Origin: Mesorhizobium qingshengii
GTDB lineage: Bacteria > Pseudomonadota > Alphaproteobacteria > Rhizobiales > Rhizobiaceae
NCBI RefSeq assembly: GCF_027563465.1
Contig: NZ_JAPFQA010000008.1
Span: forward strand, 62,001 to 126,000
DNA length: 64,000 nt
Reading direction: 5' to 3'
Shown here: piece by piece, positions 49,937-59,665 of the stretch
How the letters are laid out: each line of letters starts with the position of its first letter
Numbering within the stretch: the stretch's first letter is position 1
Program-made: the position numbers and the translations under genes
Notes under the pieces: generated by a model
Database searches by the model: none
Told to the model about the DNA's origin: nothing
The model's input: only the letters and a program-made list of their open reading frames with translations

Positions 49937-51325
49937 TCAGACGCGCTGGCCATCCTTCACGCGGTAGGTGGGTTTGTACATGGTGACGAGTTCTTCCGCC
50001 GCCGTCGGATGCACCGCCATCGTGCGGTCGAAATCGTCCTTGGTCAGGCCGGCTTTCAGCGGAATGCCGAGAAGCTGCGCCATCTCGCCGGCATCCGGTC
50101 CCAGGATGTGGGCGCCGAGCACCTTCTTCGACGCGCCATCGACCACCAGCTTCATCAGCATCTTCTCGTCGCGGCCGGACAGCGTGTTCCGCATCGGCCT
50201 GAAGGTGGCGCGGTAGATTTCGATGTCGGGGAAGCTTTTGACGGCATCATCCTCCGACAGACCGACCGTGCCGATCTCGGGTTGCGAAAAGACGGCGGTA
50301 GCGATCGTCTCATGGTCGGGCGCGGTCGGATTTCCCTTGAAGGCGGTTTCGATGAAACACATCGCCTCGTGGATCGCCACCGGCGTCAACTGAACGCGAT
50401 TGGTAACGTCGCCGATCGCCCAGATGTTGTCGATGTTGGTGCGGGAGTATTTGTCGACAGCGATCGCACCGGTCTTGGTCATCTCCAGCCCGATACCTTC
50501 GAGGCCCATGTTCTCGGTGTTGGGAATGCGGCCGATAGCGAGCATGACCTGGTCAACCGTCAGCACCTTGCCGCCCGAGACCACTGCGTCGAGCCGGCCG
50601 TCAGGACGCTTGCGGACCCATTCGGACACGGAATGACAGAGGATCTTTATCCCCTTCTTTTCCATCGTCTCGTGCAGCATGCGCCGCAGATCCATGTCGA
50701 AGCGGCTGAGGATCTCCTTGCCCCGGTAGACCAGCGTGGTGTCGACGCCGAGGCCATGGAAGATGTTGGCGAACTCGACGGCGATATAGCCGCCGCCTTC
50801 GATCATGATCGCTCTTGGCAGTTGCTTGAGGTCGAAGGCTTCGTTGGAAAAGATGCAAAGTTCGTGACCGGGCAACGCCGGATGCGCGGCCGGCCGGCCG
50901 CCGGTGGCAATCAGGATCTGATCGGCGGTGACGGTGCGATCATCGCCCAGAAGATGCACGACATGCGGATCGACGATCATGGCGCGCGAATGGAACGTAT
51001 CGCCGCCGGCGCCTTGTACATTCTTCTCGTAGATCGCCTCCAGCCGGCTGATCTCGCGATCCTTGTTGGCGACCAGCGTCTGCCAGTCGAAACTGGCCTC
51101 CGGCACCGTCCAGCCATAGCCCGCGGCATCGGCGAAATGCTCGGGAAATTGCGATGCATAGACATAGAGTTTTTTCGGCACGCAGCCGCGAATGACGCAG
51201 GTGCCGCCATAGCGGAATTCTTCGGCGATGCCGACGCGCTTGCCGAGCGCGGCGGCGACCCGCGCCGCCCTCACCCCACCCGAACCGCCGCCGATGACGA
51301 AAAGATCGTAGTCGTAACCGGCCAT
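49937..51325 (-). CDS. gor: Glutathione-disulfide reductase
   Basis: A 462-aa FAD/NADPH disulfide reductase. YDLFVIGGGSGGVRAARVAA binds FAD. The redox pair is GGTCVIRGCVPKKLYVYA. MIEGGGYIAVEFANIFHGLG is the NADPH fold with GGGYIAVE. The C-terminal HPTAAEE carries the catalytic His-Glu. The CVIRGC spacing (C-x4-C) is the glutathione reductase type. The ATG at 51325 is chosen over a 16-codon extension. Co-directional with the DUF2059 gene but separated by a terminator. Confidence 0.95.
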   Translation of the reverse strand: MAGYDYDLFVIGGGSGGVRAARVAAALGKRVGIAEEFRYGGTCVIRGCVPKKLYVYASQFPEHFADAAGYGWTVPEASFDWQTLVANKDREISRLEAIYEKNVQGAGGDTFHSRAMIVDPHVVHLLGDDRTVTADQILIATGGRPAAHPALPGHELCIFSNEAFDLKQLPRAIMIEGGGYIAVEFANIFHGLGVDTTLVYRGKEILSRFDMDLRRMLHETMEKKGIKILCHSVSEWVRKRPDGRLDAVVSGGKVLTVDQVMLAIGRIPNTENMGLEGIGLEMTKTGAIAVDKYSRTNIDNIWAIGDVTNRVQLTPVAIHEAMCFIETAFKGNPTAPDHETIATAVFSQPEIGTVGLSEDDAVKSFPDIEIYRATFRPMRNTLSGRDEKMLMKLVVDGASKKVLGAHILGPDAGEMAQLLGIPLKAGLTKDDFDRTMAVHPTAAEELVTMYKPTYRVKDGQRV

Positions 51326-51387
51326 GACGTGGCTCCTCGAGCTTTGGAAAATCCAGAGACAGGTAGGCTGCAAACCATCAAAAGAAA

Positions 51388-51406
51388 AGCCCGGACAAGC
51401 CGGGCT
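51388..51406 (-). terminator. Terminator after the DUF2059 gene
   Basis: AGCCCGG-ACAAG-CCGGGCT stem-loop; on the minus strand it is followed by TTTTCTTTTG. It lies between the DUF2059 stop and gor. Confidence 0.78.
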
Positions 51407-51442
51407 TCACAGATGGCCGCAAGGCCGGTTGGAAACGCAGGA

Positions 51443-52057
51443 TCAGTTCTGCGTGTCGTCCGCGGGAGCCGAACCATCGGCCGGCGCTGCGCCATCCGCC
51501 GGAGCGGCTCCATCCGCGGGAGCGGTGGCATCGGCCGGCGCCGCCGGCGCCTTCGCCTTGGCGGCTGCGGCCAGTGTCTCGCCAACCTGCTGGGCGAGAT
51601 CTCGGGCGAGGCCGTTCTGCCAGATGTCGGCTGCCTTGACCAGATCACGCGTCACGGTCGGGCCGCTGTCGAGCAGCTTCTTGCCTGAGTCCGAGCTGTA
51701 GAAAGCCGCGATATCGGTAAGCTCCTTCTCGGAAAACACTTTCGCATAGGCGAGCGCCGCTTCCTTTTCCAGGTCGGCGCGGCGCGAGGCCAGCGCCAAT
51801 GCCTTCTCGTTGATCGTCTTGCCGATCAGCTCCTGCATGTCCGGGTTCTTCTGGATGAGCTGCGACTCGAGCGCGGCTGCCGCCTGCGGCAGGATGTTGT
51901 CAAACGGGTCGGTCGCATGGATCGCCGCGACCGCCGCCCGGGCAGCCTTCAGGTGCGATTCCGTGACATCCTGCGAAAACGCCGGCGAAGAGAACGCGAA
52001 AATGGCCGAAGCCGCCAGAACGGCGCAAAGGCTGCGAACCCGGTTATGCAACATCAT
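51443..52057 (-). CDS. Exported DUF2059 domain protein with alanine-proline-aspartate tail
   Basis: A 204-aa periplasmic protein. Signal peptide MMLHNRVRSLCAVLAASAIFAFSSPAFS. The helical core includes QKNPDMQELIGKTINEKALALASRRADLEKEAALAYAKVFSEKELTDIAAFYSSDSGKKLLD, the DUF2059 text. Residues about 170-204 are a low-complexity tail of APADG repeats, coded by near-identical 15-base units that could vary in number. Its start region lies 14 bases downstream of the rpiA stop, so the two are probably co-transcribed. Confidence 0.85.
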   Translation of the reverse strand: MMLHNRVRSLCAVLAASAIFAFSSPAFSQDVTESHLKAARAAVAAIHATDPFDNILPQAAAALESQLIQKNPDMQELIGKTINEKALALASRRADLEKEAALAYAKVFSEKELTDIAAFYSSDSGKKLLDSGPTVTRDLVKAADIWQNGLARDLAQQVGETLAAAAKAKAPAAPADATAPADGAAPADGAAPADGSAPADDTQN

Positions 52058-52775
52058 GATCGGTAGAACTCCCTGGTTTTCGGGCGGCATGGACGGTTTG
52101 GATGCCGTCGCCACCGGCGATGATGGCAGCTGACGCCAGCCCGATGAAAAGACCATGCTCGACCACGCCTGGAATGGCGTGGAGAGCATTCGAAAGCGCT
52201 CTTGTATCCGGAATGCGGCCAAAAGATGCATCGAGGATAAAATGGCCGCCGTCTGTAACAAAAGCCTGGGCCCCCGTCATCCTCAATGTAACCGGACCGG
52301 AAAGGCCGAGATTTTGTGCCGCGGCGGCAATCGCGAGTTCGGTTGCGCGCAGGCCGAACTGATTGACTTCGATCGGCAGCGGAAAACGGCCAAGCGTCTC
52401 GACCATCTTCGAGCGATCGGCAATGACGATCATGCGCTGGGAAGCGGCGGCGACGATCTTCTCGCGCAGCAGCGCCCCGCCGCCGCCCTTGATCAAGGTC
52501 AGCTCCGGGTCGACTTCGTCGGCGCCATCGACGGTCAGATCGAGCTCGGGCGTTTCCTCCAGCGTCGACAGCGGCACGCCGAGCTCGCGGCACAGCAACG
52601 CGGTGCGCTCCGACGTCGGTACGCCGATGACGGTCATGCCGGTGGCCACCTTGTCGGCAAGCAGCCGCACGAACTCCTCGGCGGTGGTGCCGGTGCCGAT
52701 GCCGAGCCGCATGCCGTCCGTAACATGGGCAAGGGCCGCCCGCGCGGCCTCGACCTTCAGTTGTCTTGCATCCAT
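52044..52775 (-). CDS. rpiA: Ribose-5-phosphate isomerase A
   Basis: A 243-aa enzyme of the pentose-phosphate pathway interconverting ribose-5-phosphate and ribulose-5-phosphate. Key motifs are GIGTGTTAEEFV (phosphate loop), VDGADEVDPELTLIKGGGGALLREKIVA (catalytic Asp and Glu/Lys) and ILDASFGRIPD. The ATG at 52775 is chosen; an upstream extension of 20 residues lacks family text. The end overlaps the DUF2059 start by 14 bases. Divergent from gph. Confidence 0.95.
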   Translation of the reverse strand: MDARQLKVEAARAALAHVTDGMRLGIGTGTTAEEFVRLLADKVATGMTVIGVPTSERTALLCRELGVPLSTLEETPELDLTVDGADEVDPELTLIKGGGGALLREKIVAAASQRMIVIADRSKMVETLGRFPLPIEVNQFGLRATELAIAAAAQNLGLSGPVTLRMTGAQAFVTDGGHFILDASFGRIPDTRALSNALHAIPGVVEHGLFIGLASAAIIAGGDGIQTVHAARKPGSSTDHDVA

Positions 52776-52939
52776 GCCGCTTGCTGCCCCGAAACCTGTC
52801 GGTTGGGCTCCTAGCATTTTTGACGGTCTGGTCAAAGCCCTTGGCCGCTATCCCCCGGCCTGCTTGCCCTGACGTGCTTGCCTTGGCGCGCCGCAGCCGC
52901 TATCGCCTGCCAGTTGTACAAACCTGCGCAGGACAGACC

Positions 52940-53626
52940 ATGACCCGCCCGATCATCGTGTTCGACCTCGACGGTACGCTGGTCGATACAGCGCCGGACC
53001 TGCTCGACAGCCTGAACCACAGCCTTGCCGCCAGCGAGCTCGCGGCCGTCGATGAAGCAGGCTTCAAGCGCTTCGTCGGCCATGGCGGCCGCGTGATGAT
53101 CGAACGAGCGCATGCTGCCCAGCAGCGATCGCTTGACGTCGCCGAGCATGACCGGCTGCTGAAACTGTTCCTCGATCACTACACCGATAACATCCCCGGC
53201 AAATCGCGCCCCTACCCCGGCGTCGTCGAGGCGATCGCGCGCTTCGAGAACGCCGGCTATCTGCTGGCCATCTGCACCAACAAGTACGAAGCCAATTCGC
53301 TGGCGCTGATCGATGCGCTCGGCCTGACAAGACATTTCGCCGCAATCGCCGGACAGGACACGTTCGCGTTCCGCAAACCCGATCCACGCCACCTGACCGA
53401 GACCATCGCGCGGGCCGGCGGCGACCCGCACCGCGCCCTGATGGTGGGCGATTCGCAGACCGACATCGACACGGCGAAGGCCGCCGGCATTCCGGTGGTG
53501 GCGGTCGATTTCGGCTACACCGATCGTCATGTGCGCGAATTCGAGCCTTCTGCGGTGATTTCGCATTTCGACGCGCTGACGCTGGACCTGGCGCAAAGAC
53601 TGATCGCCGCCGCTGCCGGACGCTGA
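52940..53626 (+). CDS. gph: Phosphoglycolate phosphatase (HAD family)
   Basis: A 228-aa haloacid-dehalogenase-type phosphatase that removes phosphate from 2-phosphoglycolate. HAD motifs are FDLDGTLVDTAPDL (nucleophile Asp), ICTNKYEAN, KPDPRHL and MVGDSQTDIDTAKAAG. AGGA lies upstream of the ATG at 52940; a longer frame from 52766 is not needed. Divergent from rpiA. Confidence 0.93.
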   Translation: MTRPIIVFDLDGTLVDTAPDLLDSLNHSLAASELAAVDEAGFKRFVGHGGRVMIERAHAAQQRSLDVAEHDRLLKLFLDHYTDNIPGKSRPYPGVVEAIARFENAGYLLAICTNKYEANSLALIDALGLTRHFAAIAGQDTFAFRKPDPRHLTETIARAGGDPHRALMVGDSQTDIDTAKAAGIPVVAVDFGYTDRHVREFEPSAVISHFDALTLDLAQRLIAAAAGR

Positions 53627-53763
53627 CCGGGAAGGCACCGGCTGCGCCGGATAGAGGCTCGAAACTGCGGCGATCCAATCCTTGCCAGAACGCCCGACAC
53701 TGCCTTGACTTAACCGGCTGGCCTCCCTTATATCGCGGCTCGCTTGGCCTTCGGGCAACGAGC

Positions 53764-53838
53764 GGGCGATTAGCTCAGCGGGAGAGCACACCCTTCACAC
53801 GGGTGGGGTCGCAGGTTCAATCCCTGCATCGCCCACCA
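53764..53838 (+). tRNA. tRNA-Val(CAC)
   Basis: A 75-base tRNA. The acceptor stem GGGCGAT pairs with ATCGCCC, then A and encoded CCA. TAGCTCAGC D-arm, anticodon loop TTCACAC with CAC, and GGTTCAATCC T-arm are all present. The accessory block begins after it. Confidence 0.97.
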
Positions 53839-54445
53839 TACATTTTCCCAATAAAACCAAATAGATATCGCAATTGATCGAACGCGGTAAAAGGTCTCGG
53901 CCTTCAAGCGGGTCGCCACCGTGTCGCCACCGGACTCCCATTGTGCGACAGCCTGCCGCAGCCTCAGTCCTTTTTAGAATCGCCGTCGGACGCACTGCTT
54001 GCGAGGTGGCTCGCGACGGCTTGCCGGAGTCTACAGACCTGCAGCCTGCCTTCCGGCAGTGCCGAAGAGGTTACTGAGAAGTCCACGCTGTTCGCGCGAT
54101 CTGAGGGAGGCCGAGGCCATCGGCATCATCGACGCAGGTCATCCACACCTCTTTGGTATACTCTTAGGCGTCGTCGGCGACCTTATTCTAATCCGCGCCG
54201 GCTTTGCGGAACCAGACTGATCTGTCCGGATCGATCCGAAACCCAGAGCGCCGGAGGCGGGCCCATTGGCCAATGGAGTTCTTGATGTCCGAGGCGGTGG
54301 GCTTCATGAGTGAAAAACATAGGCGTAGAAACCGGAACGAGAAAGCCGGTTTGCGTGCCCCGCTGGCGCCGCTGTCCATCAGTTCCGGATCGTCGATGCG
54401 CCCTCTTGACCCAGGCCAGCATAGTTTCGTTGCCGCATTAGAGTC
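53839..54445. other. Gene-poor stretch between tRNA-Val and the restriction operon
   Basis: No frame is convincing. The tandem word GTCGCCACC-GT-GTCGCCACC occurs at about 53909-53930. A plus-strand frame ending at 54220 contains LREAEAIGIIDAGHPHLFGILLGVVGDLILI, which could be a relic of a membrane protein. The mixed character and tRNA border suggest a scar from past integration events. Confidence 0.4.
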
Positions 54446-55216
54446 CTACTGGGCAGTCGCTGCCGCCGGTTCCATCAACTGAATGCGCTGTCCATTGGCC
54501 ACCAGCCATTGCCGAGCCCGTTCTGTCTCGGAGCACAGGCTCTGTACCGTCAGCCAGAACTTTCGGGAATGATCGGGCACGGCCAGATGTACCATCTCGT
54601 GGGTGACGATGTAGCGCAGCACAAAGTCGGGGGCCATCACCAGCCGCCAGTTAAAGGACAGATTGCCCATCGACGAGCAGTTGCCCCACTTGGTGCGCTG
54701 TCCCATCACATAGATGCGGTTTGGCGCGCGCTTCAGGCGTTTGCCGACATCCGCGATATACTGCTCGATGCGCTCCCGCGCCTGTTTGCGCAACCAATTT
54801 TCCAGCGAGCGGGCAGGCGCAGTCTTGCTACTCACCTTACAAATCACTGTGATCGCGTCGTGTTCGAGGACGACCTTGTTTGGCGCGCGCCAAGTTTGCG
54901 AAGGCACAACCCGCACCGCGACCGTCTCACCCCGGAACAATATGTGTTCGTCGTCCCGCGCTAACGGCCGGCGCAAGTCTTGCAGTTGACGAAGCCGCGC
55001 CAGTTGCGCTCCCACCCATGCGCGCTGATTGCCGATAAAAGCCACGGCCTCTCGGTCGTCGCGCCCCTCGGGCAACACAACGACGATGCCATCCAGCCCC
55101 ACCTTTATGCGCAGTTTCTTAGCTGTCGACGAACGCACGAGCCGCCACTCCACCTCCTGCCCTTCGAGCAGAAGCCGCTGCGGCTCAACCTTGCGGACTG
55201 TTTCAGCCGAGGCCAT
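54446..55216 (-). CDS. YgjP-like (DUF45) zinc metallopeptidase
   Basis: A 256-aa protein of the M48/SprT-like YgjP family. QRTKWGNCSSMGNLSFNWRL (residues 173-192) and the zinc site HEMVH (206-210), with a further His at PDHSRKFW, are the family marks. It starts inside the end of hsdR (14-base overlap), so it is the last gene of the restriction operon. YgjP genes next to type I restriction systems are common; the role there has not been settled. Possibly it processes or controls the restriction complex. Confidence 0.88.
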   Translation of the reverse strand: MASAETVRKVEPQRLLLEGQEVEWRLVRSSTAKKLRIKVGLDGIVVVLPEGRDDREAVAFIGNQRAWVGAQLARLRQLQDLRRPLARDDEHILFRGETVAVRVVPSQTWRAPNKVVLEHDAITVICKVSSKTAPARSLENWLRKQARERIEQYIADVGKRLKRAPNRIYVMGQRTKWGNCSSMGNLSFNWRLVMAPDFVLRYIVTHEMVHLAVPDHSRKFWLTVQSLCSETERARQWLVANGQRIQLMEPAAATAQ

Positions 55217-58200
55217 CGCTATCTACCAGTTCGTCGACCGCTGTGGCGAGGAATGGCGGATTTGCAGCGTCCGTGTCAAAGCCCAACGCCAAATAGGCCG
55301 GATTCCATGTTTCCGCCAGCAGGGATTGTTCCACCCGCATCCGGCCGCCCTTGGAATTGCTCCACCCCGCCGTAAGCACCTGATTGCTGCGCAAGTGCGC
55401 CATTATGCGCCGTGTACACTCGGCCAGATAAGCCTCGTCCTTGCTGGCCGAATATTCGCGCAGAACCGTGAACAGGCCATATTCGCCAGGCTGCACCAGG
55501 CCAAGCCGCGCCGGTTCCTCATCGGCCTGTGCCTTTTCGTCAGCGATGGCCTGCAACTCCTTGAGACGAGTTTCGGCTGCCTTGTCGGCCGCGTCCTTCT
55601 TCGCCTTCAGGCGTGCGAGCCGATCACCCAGCTGCCGGTAGGTGAAGCCACCACCATCGTCCTCGGCCAATTCTGCCGTCAAGATCGCTTCGAGCGCCGC
55701 CGCCTTGTCGGCTGCACTGGGCAGGTCTTCCAGTTTGTGGACGTAATCCTTGTCGATCTTGAACACCGGCAACGAGTCGGCCAAGTCCATGAAAGTGGTG
55801 TTTTCTTCGATCAAGGCACGTGTCTTGGCCGAAAGCTCTCCATAGGTGCCCTGCTTGCCTGCACCACTCTGTCTGCGGCGGTAAGCAATATATACGCTGC
55901 ACAGCCAGTTGTAGGTGTAGCGGTGGTCGTAGAGCACGGGGTCGGGCGATACCGCCTCCCATAGCCGTTCCAGGCTCTTGAAGTTGTGTTCGAAAATCTT
56001 CGCTGCGTCCGGGTCTTTGATCGCTCGTAGCGCGGCCAGGAGGCATTCGCGCGTGTCCGCAATCTTGATGCCCTTGAAGCTCTCCATGCAGCGCGTCACC
56101 TCACCCGGGACCGTGGCCTTGAGCTTGTCCCAATCTATCAGCGCTTCTTCACGGATGTTCTCATCGAAGTTTAGCGCTTTGGCCAGATTGCTGAACACGC
56201 CGAAGTAATCCACCACCACGCCGGTACGCTTATTCATAGCAGGCAGCGGGCGGTTGGTGCGCGCGATGGCCTGTAGGAGGTTGTGGTCCCGCAGCGGCTT
56301 GTCCAGATACATTACCTGCTCGACCGGCGCGTCGAAGCCCGTCAGCAGCCGGTCGCAGACGATCAGGATCTTCAGCGGAGGCCTCCACTTGGCTCGGTCT
56401 TCGCCGAAGGCCTCGCGGTTCCAAGCCTCCCACTGCCTCGGTGTGAGCTTGAAGTAGTCGATCAAATCGTCCTGTTTCTTCTTGCCGTAGTGAAAGCGAG
56501 CAAGGTCTGGATCGTCGTTCTGACCTTCAGAAATGATGACATCACATAATTCCGGTGGCAGGCCCTTCTCCTTGAGCTTGGCGTCCAGCGCATCTTTGAA
56601 GCGCGCGCAGCCGATGCGATCCACTCCCACCAGTTGCGCCTTGAAGCCGTCGGGGTCGGGATAGGCCAGGAAGTGTTCCAACATTTTGCCCACCACCAGT
56701 TCCACGCGGTCGGGGTGCCGCGCCAGTTCCTTCCATTGCGAACGCTGGCGCTGGATCAAGTCCTTGGCCTCTTCGTCCTCGACCTCCATCTCCTCGCACA
56801 TCTTCTCAAAATCGATGTTCAGCGTCTTTTCATCGACAAGGAAGGGCACGCGGTCGCGCAGGTAATGCACTTCCAGTGTCGCGCCGTCCTTGATGGCGCG
56901 CTTGATACCGTAGTAGCTGAGGTAACGTTCCTGCTCGCCGTTCACCGCTGGTCCGAAATCGCGATGGGTATTGACCATCGCGCGGTCGATGGGCGTTCCG
57001 GTTAGGCCGAAGCGGAAGGCATTGGGGAGTTTCACGCGCATCGTCATCGCATAGCTTTCAGCGCCGTCGCCCTTTTGCGAGCGGTGCGCTTCGTCTATCA
57101 GCATGATGATGTTGTCCTCGTTCAGCGGCTTAAGGTCACCCATCTTCTGGAATGACTGCACCGTCGTCACAAGCGTCCCGCGCCATAGATTGCGGAGCCT
57201 GCTCTTCAGGTCATCGACGCCCAGCGCCTTTTCCACGTTGGGGTAATCACAGGCCTCAAAATCGTCAGAAATCTGAGTTTTCAGGTCGCGCCTGTCCACC
57301 ACGATCAGCACCGTCGGGTTCTTCATCGCCGTTTGCCGCCGCAGCTTGTAGGCGGCGAACACCATCGTGAGCGATTTGCCCGAGCCTTGCGTGTGCCAGA
57401 CCAAGCCCGTGCGGTCTTGCGCGTTTACCGATTTGCCAACCAGTCCCAGCGTGCGATCCACGATGTCGTTCACCGCCTCGAACTGCTGGTAGCGAGCCAC
57501 CTTTTTGACGGTCTTGCCATTCTTAGTTTCGAAAACAGTGAAGTGCTGCAGGAAGTCCAGCACATGTGCGGGCGCCAAGCGCAGCAGGCCCTTGACCGGC
57601 ATTTCCAGAGCGTCATCCGGATTGTCGGCATCGGGCTCGTTCCACCAGCCTTTAACTTCCGGATAGCGTGACAGCCAAGGCCCCCAGGTGTCGAGGTGGC
57701 GCTCAATGTCGTCCTTCGCAGCGTCGTGGAACAGCACTGTGCCATAGCGGAATGCGTCCTCGTCCGCCGTCACACAAAAAACGTTCGGCGTGAGCATCAG
57801 CGGCGCTTGGCGCTGGTAACGGTGCAATTGATGCACCGCCTCCGTCCAGTCCTTGCCGCTGGAGAGATAACTCTTGTATTCCGCGATCACCAGCGGAATG
57901 CCATTGACCAGCAGCACGGTGTCGTCTCGGCACTGCTTCACGCCTTGGACACGGTACTGATTGGTGGCGGTGTAGTCGTTGAGGTGCTGGCGCTCCGGCT
58001 CAAAGGCGACCAAGAACACCGTGCGCGCGTCTTCGCCGGGCACGAGTTCCACTTTCACGCCGTCGCGGAGGCGGTCGAGCGTTTCGCGGTTGGCGGTGAG
58101 TTTGTCCGGCGCGTCCATGGTGGTGCGCAGCGCCTTAATAGCAAGCTTCGCTTGTTCCGGTGTTTTAACGTGATCGTTGATACGAAGGATGGCCTCGACC

Positions 58201-58361
58201 AGTAGCTTCGCTACCAGCGGGTCTTCTAGAGGGCGGTCGAAGGCAGCCATCGCAGCCTCGTCGCGATACGTCCAGCCCAGCCCCTTGTCATCGGGCGTGG
58301 CGCTGCCATGACCGGAAAGCCATTGCAGTATTGGCAATTCGACGTAGCCGGCTTCGCTCAT
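55203..58361 (-). CDS. hsdR: Type I restriction enzyme R subunit
   Basis: A 1052-aa endonuclease/translocase. The N-terminal nuclease core has VNGIPLVIAEYKS (Glu161-x-Lys163). The SF2 motor has Walker A TQGSGKS at 324-330, DEAH at 423-426, LTGTPI, and the arginine-finger region QAIARTNR. Residues 900-1000 form a helical C-terminal part. It cuts DNA after ATP-driven translocation when the target is unmethylated. The start overlaps the hsdS stop by four bases. Confidence 0.95.
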   Translation of the reverse strand: MSEAGYVELPILQWLSGHGSATPDDKGLGWTYRDEAAMAAFDRPLEDPLVAKLLVEAILRINDHVKTPEQAKLAIKALRTTMDAPDKLTANRETLDRLRDGVKVELVPGEDARTVFLVAFEPERQHLNDYTATNQYRVQGVKQCRDDTVLLVNGIPLVIAEYKSYLSSGKDWTEAVHQLHRYQRQAPLMLTPNVFCVTADEDAFRYGTVLFHDAAKDDIERHLDTWGPWLSRYPEVKGWWNEPDADNPDDALEMPVKGLLRLAPAHVLDFLQHFTVFETKNGKTVKKVARYQQFEAVNDIVDRTLGLVGKSVNAQDRTGLVWHTQGSGKSLTMVFAAYKLRRQTAMKNPTVLIVVDRRDLKTQISDDFEACDYPNVEKALGVDDLKSRLRNLWRGTLVTTVQSFQKMGDLKPLNEDNIIMLIDEAHRSQKGDGAESYAMTMRVKLPNAFRFGLTGTPIDRAMVNTHRDFGPAVNGEQERYLSYYGIKRAIKDGATLEVHYLRDRVPFLVDEKTLNIDFEKMCEEMEVEDEEAKDLIQRQRSQWKELARHPDRVELVVGKMLEHFLAYPDPDGFKAQLVGVDRIGCARFKDALDAKLKEKGLPPELCDVIISEGQNDDPDLARFHYGKKKQDDLIDYFKLTPRQWEAWNREAFGEDRAKWRPPLKILIVCDRLLTGFDAPVEQVMYLDKPLRDHNLLQAIARTNRPLPAMNKRTGVVVDYFGVFSNLAKALNFDENIREEALIDWDKLKATVPGEVTRCMESFKGIKIADTRECLLAALRAIKDPDAAKIFEHNFKSLERLWEAVSPDPVLYDHRYTYNWLCSVYIAYRRRQSGAGKQGTYGELSAKTRALIEENTTFMDLADSLPVFKIDKDYVHKLEDLPSAADKAAALEAILTAELAEDDGGGFTYRQLGDRLARLKAKKDAADKAAETRLKELQAIADEKAQADEEPARLGLVQPGEYGLFTVLREYSASKDEAYLAECTRRIMAHLRSNQVLTAGWSNSKGGRMRVEQSLLAETWNPAYLALGFDTDAANPPFLATAVDELVDSDGLG

Positions 58362-59665
58362 ATGGTGGCGTCCGTTTGCAGCAGCGAGGGGTTCACGCGA
58401 ACGGCGCCGGTGAGCAGTTCGTGCATCAGTGATTTCTTCAGCGTTTCCAACGCACGAAGCTTGCCACGCAGTGAATCCTCGCGTTGCTCGGCAGCAGAGA
58501 CAATCGCGACGATTTCTTTCTGCTGCTCATCAGGGGCGCGAACAAACCAGCGCGGATACAGGTCTTTGTTGTTCAGTTGCGGCACGCCTGAGCTTTCGAC
58601 ATAGCGCGCTAGATTTCGCCATTCCAACTGGTAGCGAAAGAACTCCGGCAAAATGTCATCTCGCACCTTGAGCGCCATCAAGTTTGGATCAAGAGCAATG
58701 GGAACAGCCGTCGTTCGCACGCGGTTCTTCAGGATGGCCGCCCCGCGCTTGGCGATAATGACAGTTCCTAAAGGCAGCAACTTGAAACTCGGGTTCTTCG
58801 CCGAAACAAAGCCGATTTGCGTCGTAGCGATACGCCTGGCATTGGCAGGGTGGTTGAAATCATCAACCTTCATGAACCACGCATCGGCTTTGTCATCGCC
58901 TCGCAAAGGCTTCAGCGCGTAGACGCTACTGCTGCCGCCAGTCAGGACGGAGAAGGCTTGCTTGCCCTTAAGAGCCTCCCACGATTGCGGAATTCTTCCG
59001 GCTTCTGTGTCGTGCTTGGGCTCATCAGTCATTTCGTAGTGGAACGCCGCCTGCATGACAGCCAGCCGTGCCTTCTTTGATTGTTCGACAGCTTCCCCCG
59101 CCCGATCAATCGCTGCCTCCACCGCATCGAGGACACGAGCGATGGCAGCCTGCTCGTCAGGCGACGGCACGGGAAGCGGCATCGCCAAATAGTCGCGAAA
59201 GTTTAGATTCCGCATCTGCGTCGTTTGCTGTTCCAAACGCAGGATGCGACCGGTTCGATTGACGCGATAAAGCACCCAACTCAAAAACGACGGGTCAATT
59301 GCTGCGTCTGGGCGGAGCAGATGCAAAAAGTTGGAAAAGGCGTGTTCCGGCAGATCAACGGCAACATACCCAACGCGCCCGACCGGCTGGTCGGGGCCAC
59401 CGCCTGAACGCTCCAGCAGAATGTCGCCTTTGCGCAGCGCCAGTTTCTCGGTCTTTTCAGGCTTCAAGGCACGAATCGCGATATCTGACAGGTCAAGTCG
59501 GCGTTCGTTCGTTAGATTGGTGGAGCGGAGCACGCGAACCATGTGCGGCCCCCCGTCATCGCCCCAGTCCCCGGGTGCATCGAACTGAAGCATCGATTTC
59601 AATGGCTTCACATCCCAATCCTCTGGGACGTTGCCGAGCATCGTGCTTTGCTTGAGCGTCAGCAC
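58358..59665 (-). CDS. hsdS: Type I restriction enzyme specificity subunit
   Basis: A 435-aa protein with two target-recognition domains (about residues 10-165 and 220-385). Each is followed by a conserved helical spacer: DEQAAIARVLDAVEAAIDRAGEAVEQSKKARLAVMQ in the middle and EQQKEIVAIVSAAEQREDSLRGKLRALETLKKSLMHELLTG at the end. It sets the bipartite DNA target for both modification and restriction. It overlaps hsdM by seven bases. Confidence 0.93.
   Translation of the reverse strand: MLTLKQSTMLGNVPEDWDVKPLKSMLQFDAPGDWGDDGGPHMVRVLRSTNLTNERRLDLSDIAIRALKPEKTEKLALRKGDILLERSGGGPDQPVGRVGYVAVDLPEHAFSNFLHLLRPDAAIDPSFLSWVLYRVNRTGRILRLEQQTTQMRNLNFRDYLAMPLPVPSPDEQAAIARVLDAVEAAIDRAGEAVEQSKKARLAVMQAAFHYEMTDEPKHDTEAGRIPQSWEALKGKQAFSVLTGGSSSVYALKPLRGDDKADAWFMKVDDFNHPANARRIATTQIGFVSAKNPSFKLLPLGTVIIAKRGAAILKNRVRTTAVPIALDPNLMALKVRDDILPEFFRYQLEWRNLARYVESSGVPQLNNKDLYPRWFVRAPDEQQKEIVAIVSAAEQREDSLRGKLRALETLKKSLMHELLTGAVRVNPSLLQTDATI

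Noticed and set aside
53999..54220. Plus-strand frame of 73 codons with a hydrophobic end
   Set aside because: Only the last 38 residues are protein-like and there is no ribosome site; described as a possible relic instead.
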